From an uncultured Bacteroides sp. (GTDB lineage: Bacteria; Bacteroidota; Bacteroidia; Bacteroidales; Bacteroidaceae), in the NCBI GenBank assembly GCA_905201685.1, contig CAJKOW010000005.1, positions 1 to 54,471 of the forward strand: a stretch of 54,471 nucleotides of DNA. The letters run 5' to 3'. The first letter of the stretch is position 1. The number at the start of each line of letters is the position of its first letter. The notes beneath the pieces are model-generated. The model made no database searches, had not been told where the DNA came from, and saw only the letters and a list, made by a program, of their open reading frames with translations. Of this stretch, positions 52,482 through 54,471 are shown one piece after another. The translations under genes were made by a program, and so were the position numbers.

Positions 52482-52538
52482 TTGGTTCAGTGAATAATTA
52501 AAAGTTAAAAATTAAAAATTAAAAGTTGTGATTGGTGT

Positions 52539-54233
52539 TTAATTATTAATTTCTTTAAGATCCCGACTCAGCTTCATGGCACAGAAGTTGGGACCGCACA
52601 TGGTGCAATACTCGCCGTCGGTGTGGCGTCCTTCGTTGAAGTATTCCAACGCACGGTCTGGGTCGAGACTCAGGTGGAACTGGTCGCGCCAGCGGAATTC
52701 GTAGCGGGCTTTGCTTAAGGCATTGTCACGGATTTGTGCACCGGGATGTCCCTTGGCCAAATCGGCTGCATGGGCAGCAATCTTATAGGTAATGACACCG
52801 GTACGTACGTCTTCTTTATTAGGCAACCCAAGGTGTTCTTTGGGAGTGACGTAGCACAGCATCGCTGTACCCAACCAGCCTATCTGGGCGGCACCGATGG
52901 CCGAGGTGATGTGGTCGTAACCGGGGGCAATGTCGGTGACGAGCGGGCCAAGGGTATAGAAGGGGGCGTTGTGACAATGGTCAATTTGGCGCTCCATGTT
53001 CTCACGTATCTTGTGCAGGGGCACGTGTCCCGGACCTTCGATGAAGGCCTGTACGTTCTTATCCCAGGCTCGGAGCACCAGTTCGCCCATGGTGTCGAGT
53101 TCTGCAAACTGTGCTTCGTCGTTGGCGTCGGCTATACAGCCGGGACGCAGACCATCACCCAGTGAGATGGCAACGTCGTACTGGGCCAGGATGTCGCAGA
53201 TGTCGTCGAAATGCTCGTAAAGGAAGCTTTCACGATCGTGGATCAGGCACCATTTGCTCATGATGCTTCCCCCACGCGAAACGATACCGCACAGACGTTT
53301 GTCCGCCAGGTGCACGTTTTGGCGGCGTATGCCGGCATGGATGGTGAAGTAGTCCACTCCTTGTTCGCATTGTTCGATGAGGGTATCGCGATAGATTTCC
53401 CAGGTCAGGTCTTCCACTCGTCCGTTTACTTTCTCCAAAGCTTGATAGATGGGAACGGTACCTACGGGTACAGGGCAGTTGCGTACAATCCATTCGCGTG
53501 TCTCGTGGATGTTGGCTCCGGTTGAGAGGTCCATCAGGGTATCGCCTCCCCATCGGCAACTCCATACGGCCTTATCTACTTCTTCGTCGATGCTCGACGT
53601 GGTGGCAGAGTTACCGATGTTGGTGTTGATCTTCACTAAGAAGTTGCGTCCGATAATCATCGGTTCGCTTTCGGGGTGGTTGATGTTGGCCGGCAATACG
53701 GCTCGTCCGGCTGCTATTTCGTCGCGTACAAACTCGGGAGTGATGTAGGTTTCAATGCCCAGTTCGCGGCAGTTCATGTTCTCGCGGATGGCCACGTACT
53801 CCATTTCGGGAGTAATGATGCCGGCTTTGGCATAGGCCATTTGGGTAATGCTTTTACCGGCTTTGGCGCGGTAGGGCAGGGCAATGTGCTCAAAACGCAG
53901 GTGGTCGAGGCTCTTGTCGTCGCGGCGCATCTTCCCGTATTCGGAGGTGATGGAAGGTAGCTGTTCCACGTCGCCCCGGCCGGTTATCCAGCTTTCGCGC
54001 ATACGGGGAAGTCCTTTCTTCAGGTCAATCTCGATGTCGGGATCGCTGAAGGGGCCGCTTGTGTCGTAAACGTAAACGGGGGCATTGGGTGTCGTCACCT
54101 TCTCGCCGCCAACAATCGTGACGGTGGGGGTGAGGTTGACTTTCTGCATTCCTACCTTTATATAAGGATAAAGAGTGCCCTGCATGTAGGCTTTCTCTGC
54201 ATGAGCGTACGCTCTTTTATCTTGTTCTTTCAT
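52539..54233 (-). CDS. thiC: Phosphomethylpyrimidine synthase
   Basis: A 564-residue ThiC, the noncanonical radical SAM enzyme that rearranges aminoimidazole ribotide to HMP-P, the pyrimidine half of thiamine. Conserved blocks: NTNIGNSATTSSIDEEV, VPIYQALEKVNG, TIHAGI, EGPGHVPLHKI and YTLGPLVTDIAPGYDHITSAIGAA (quoted only in part), with the C-terminal [4Fe-4S] motif CTMCGPNFC (CxxCxxxxC) at about 546-554. Length is normal. AT-rich attaaaagttaaaa repeats separate it from thiG and thiH. The operon head, probably with a TPP riboswitch, lies beyond the right edge. Confidence 0.96.
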   Translation of the reverse strand: MKEQDKRAYAHAEKAYMQGTLYPYIKVGMQKVNLTPTVTIVGGEKVTTPNAPVYVYDTSGPFSDPDIEIDLKKGLPRMRESWITGRGDVEQLPSITSEYGKMRRDDKSLDHLRFEHIALPYRAKAGKSITQMAYAKAGIITPEMEYVAIRENMNCRELGIETYITPEFVRDEIAAGRAVLPANINHPESEPMIIGRNFLVKINTNIGNSATTSSIDEEVDKAVWSCRWGGDTLMDLSTGANIHETREWIVRNCPVPVGTVPIYQALEKVNGRVEDLTWEIYRDTLIEQCEQGVDYFTIHAGIRRQNVHLADKRLCGIVSRGGSIMSKWCLIHDRESFLYEHFDDICDILAQYDVAISLGDGLRPGCIADANDEAQFAELDTMGELVLRAWDKNVQAFIEGPGHVPLHKIRENMERQIDHCHNAPFYTLGPLVTDIAPGYDHITSAIGAAQIGWLGTAMLCYVTPKEHLGLPNKEDVRTGVITYKIAAHAADLAKGHPGAQIRDNALSKARYEFRWRDQFHLSLDPDRALEYFNEGRHTDGEYCTMCGPNFCAMKLSRDLKEINN

Positions 54234-54315
54234 TTATGGAATTAAAAATTAAAAGTTAAAAAATAATAGTGGGAGAGTTGCCTCTTTCTCGTTCTTAATT
54301 TTTCATTATTAATTA

Positions 54316-54471
54316 TTAATTGTTTAAGAAGGCTGTCAGTGGTGAGGAGGCCGATGCAACCAGGTCGGCTGCTTGTGTGCCCAGTCCGGCTTCGTAGGCA
54401 CGGCGTCCGGCTATGACGGCTTCTTTGAAAGCGATAGCCATTTCTACAGGATTGCCGGCTACGGCGATGGC
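54316..54471 (-). CDS. thiG: Thiazole synthase, C-terminal fragment (cut by window edge)
   Basis: The last 51 codons of a gene entering from the right. The residues AIAVAGNPVEMAIAFKEAV and AGRRAYEAGL match the C-terminus of ThiG, which makes the thiazole phosphate from DXP, ThiS-thiocarboxylate and iminoacetate. The stop is 82 bases before the thiC ATG. Only the tail is visible. Confidence 0.88.
   Translation of the reverse strand, partial: AIAVAGNPVEMAIAFKEAVIAGRRAYEAGLGTQAADLVASASSPLTAFLNN

Overview
The window looks like the chromosome of a gut Bacteroidales species, most likely Bacteroides or Phocaeicola. Four things point there: promoter boxes of the Bacteroidetes type (TAnnTTTG at -7 with TTG about 20 bases upstream), lipoproteins with a lipobox followed by acidic residues, an adjacent pair of S46 dipeptidyl-peptidases beside an anaerobic sulfatase-maturating enzyme, and PA14-containing GH3 and GH31 glycosidases. 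No rRNA, tRNA, CRISPR array, intact insertion sequence or prophage gene is visible. The exact species is not determined.

Layout. 1-819 is non-coding and repeat-rich, with a MITE-like element at 475-620. 820-5832 (+) holds a transglutaminase-like membrane protein, a DUF3805/DUF3806-type protein, an ABC-F ATPase and a PHP-family histidinol-phosphatase whose N-terminus is encoded by an interspersed repeat. 5888-12497 (-) reads chuR/anSME, DPP7-type peptidase, DPP11-type peptidase, thioredoxin, exported thioredoxin. 12631-13377 (+) is a DUF4369-type lipoprotein. 13652-16784 (-) holds an ECF sigma factor, a four-helix membrane protein that may be its regulator, a membrane metallophosphatase and a PlsC acyltransferase.

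17052-23471 (-) reads glycosyltransferase 2, dihydroorotase, a free-standing MetH reactivation domain, then a promoter plus cobalamin riboswitch controlling two surface lipoproteins of the YncE/DUF5074 (BtuG-like) type, closed by a strong terminator. This makes a small B12 capture and use locus. 23699-27100 (+) is mfd. An AraC regulator (27101-27997, -) is divergent from a tripartite RND efflux operon (28188-33837, +). A SpoU/TrmH RNA methyltransferase (34391-35194, +) is followed by a glycosidase operon (35204-43025, -) in the order GH31, GH3, GH3, which suits xylose-decorated oligosaccharides such as xyloglucan fragments. 43191-47174 (-) reads patatin phospholipase, cytoplasmic GH13 amylase, MATE exporter.

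47375 to the right edge (-) is a thiamine operon: thiG (cut by the edge), thiC, thiH, thiF-like, a TenI/ThiE-ThiD fusion, then a DUF362 protein with two [4Fe-4S] motifs and a small membrane protein resembling an ECF S component, ended by a terminator. The most interesting leads are the riboswitch-controlled BtuG-like pair without an adjacent BtuB, the two extra genes at the tail of the thiamine operon, the ThiF homologue lacking its usual zinc cysteines, and several families of short interspersed palindromic repeats, one of which has entered a coding sequence.
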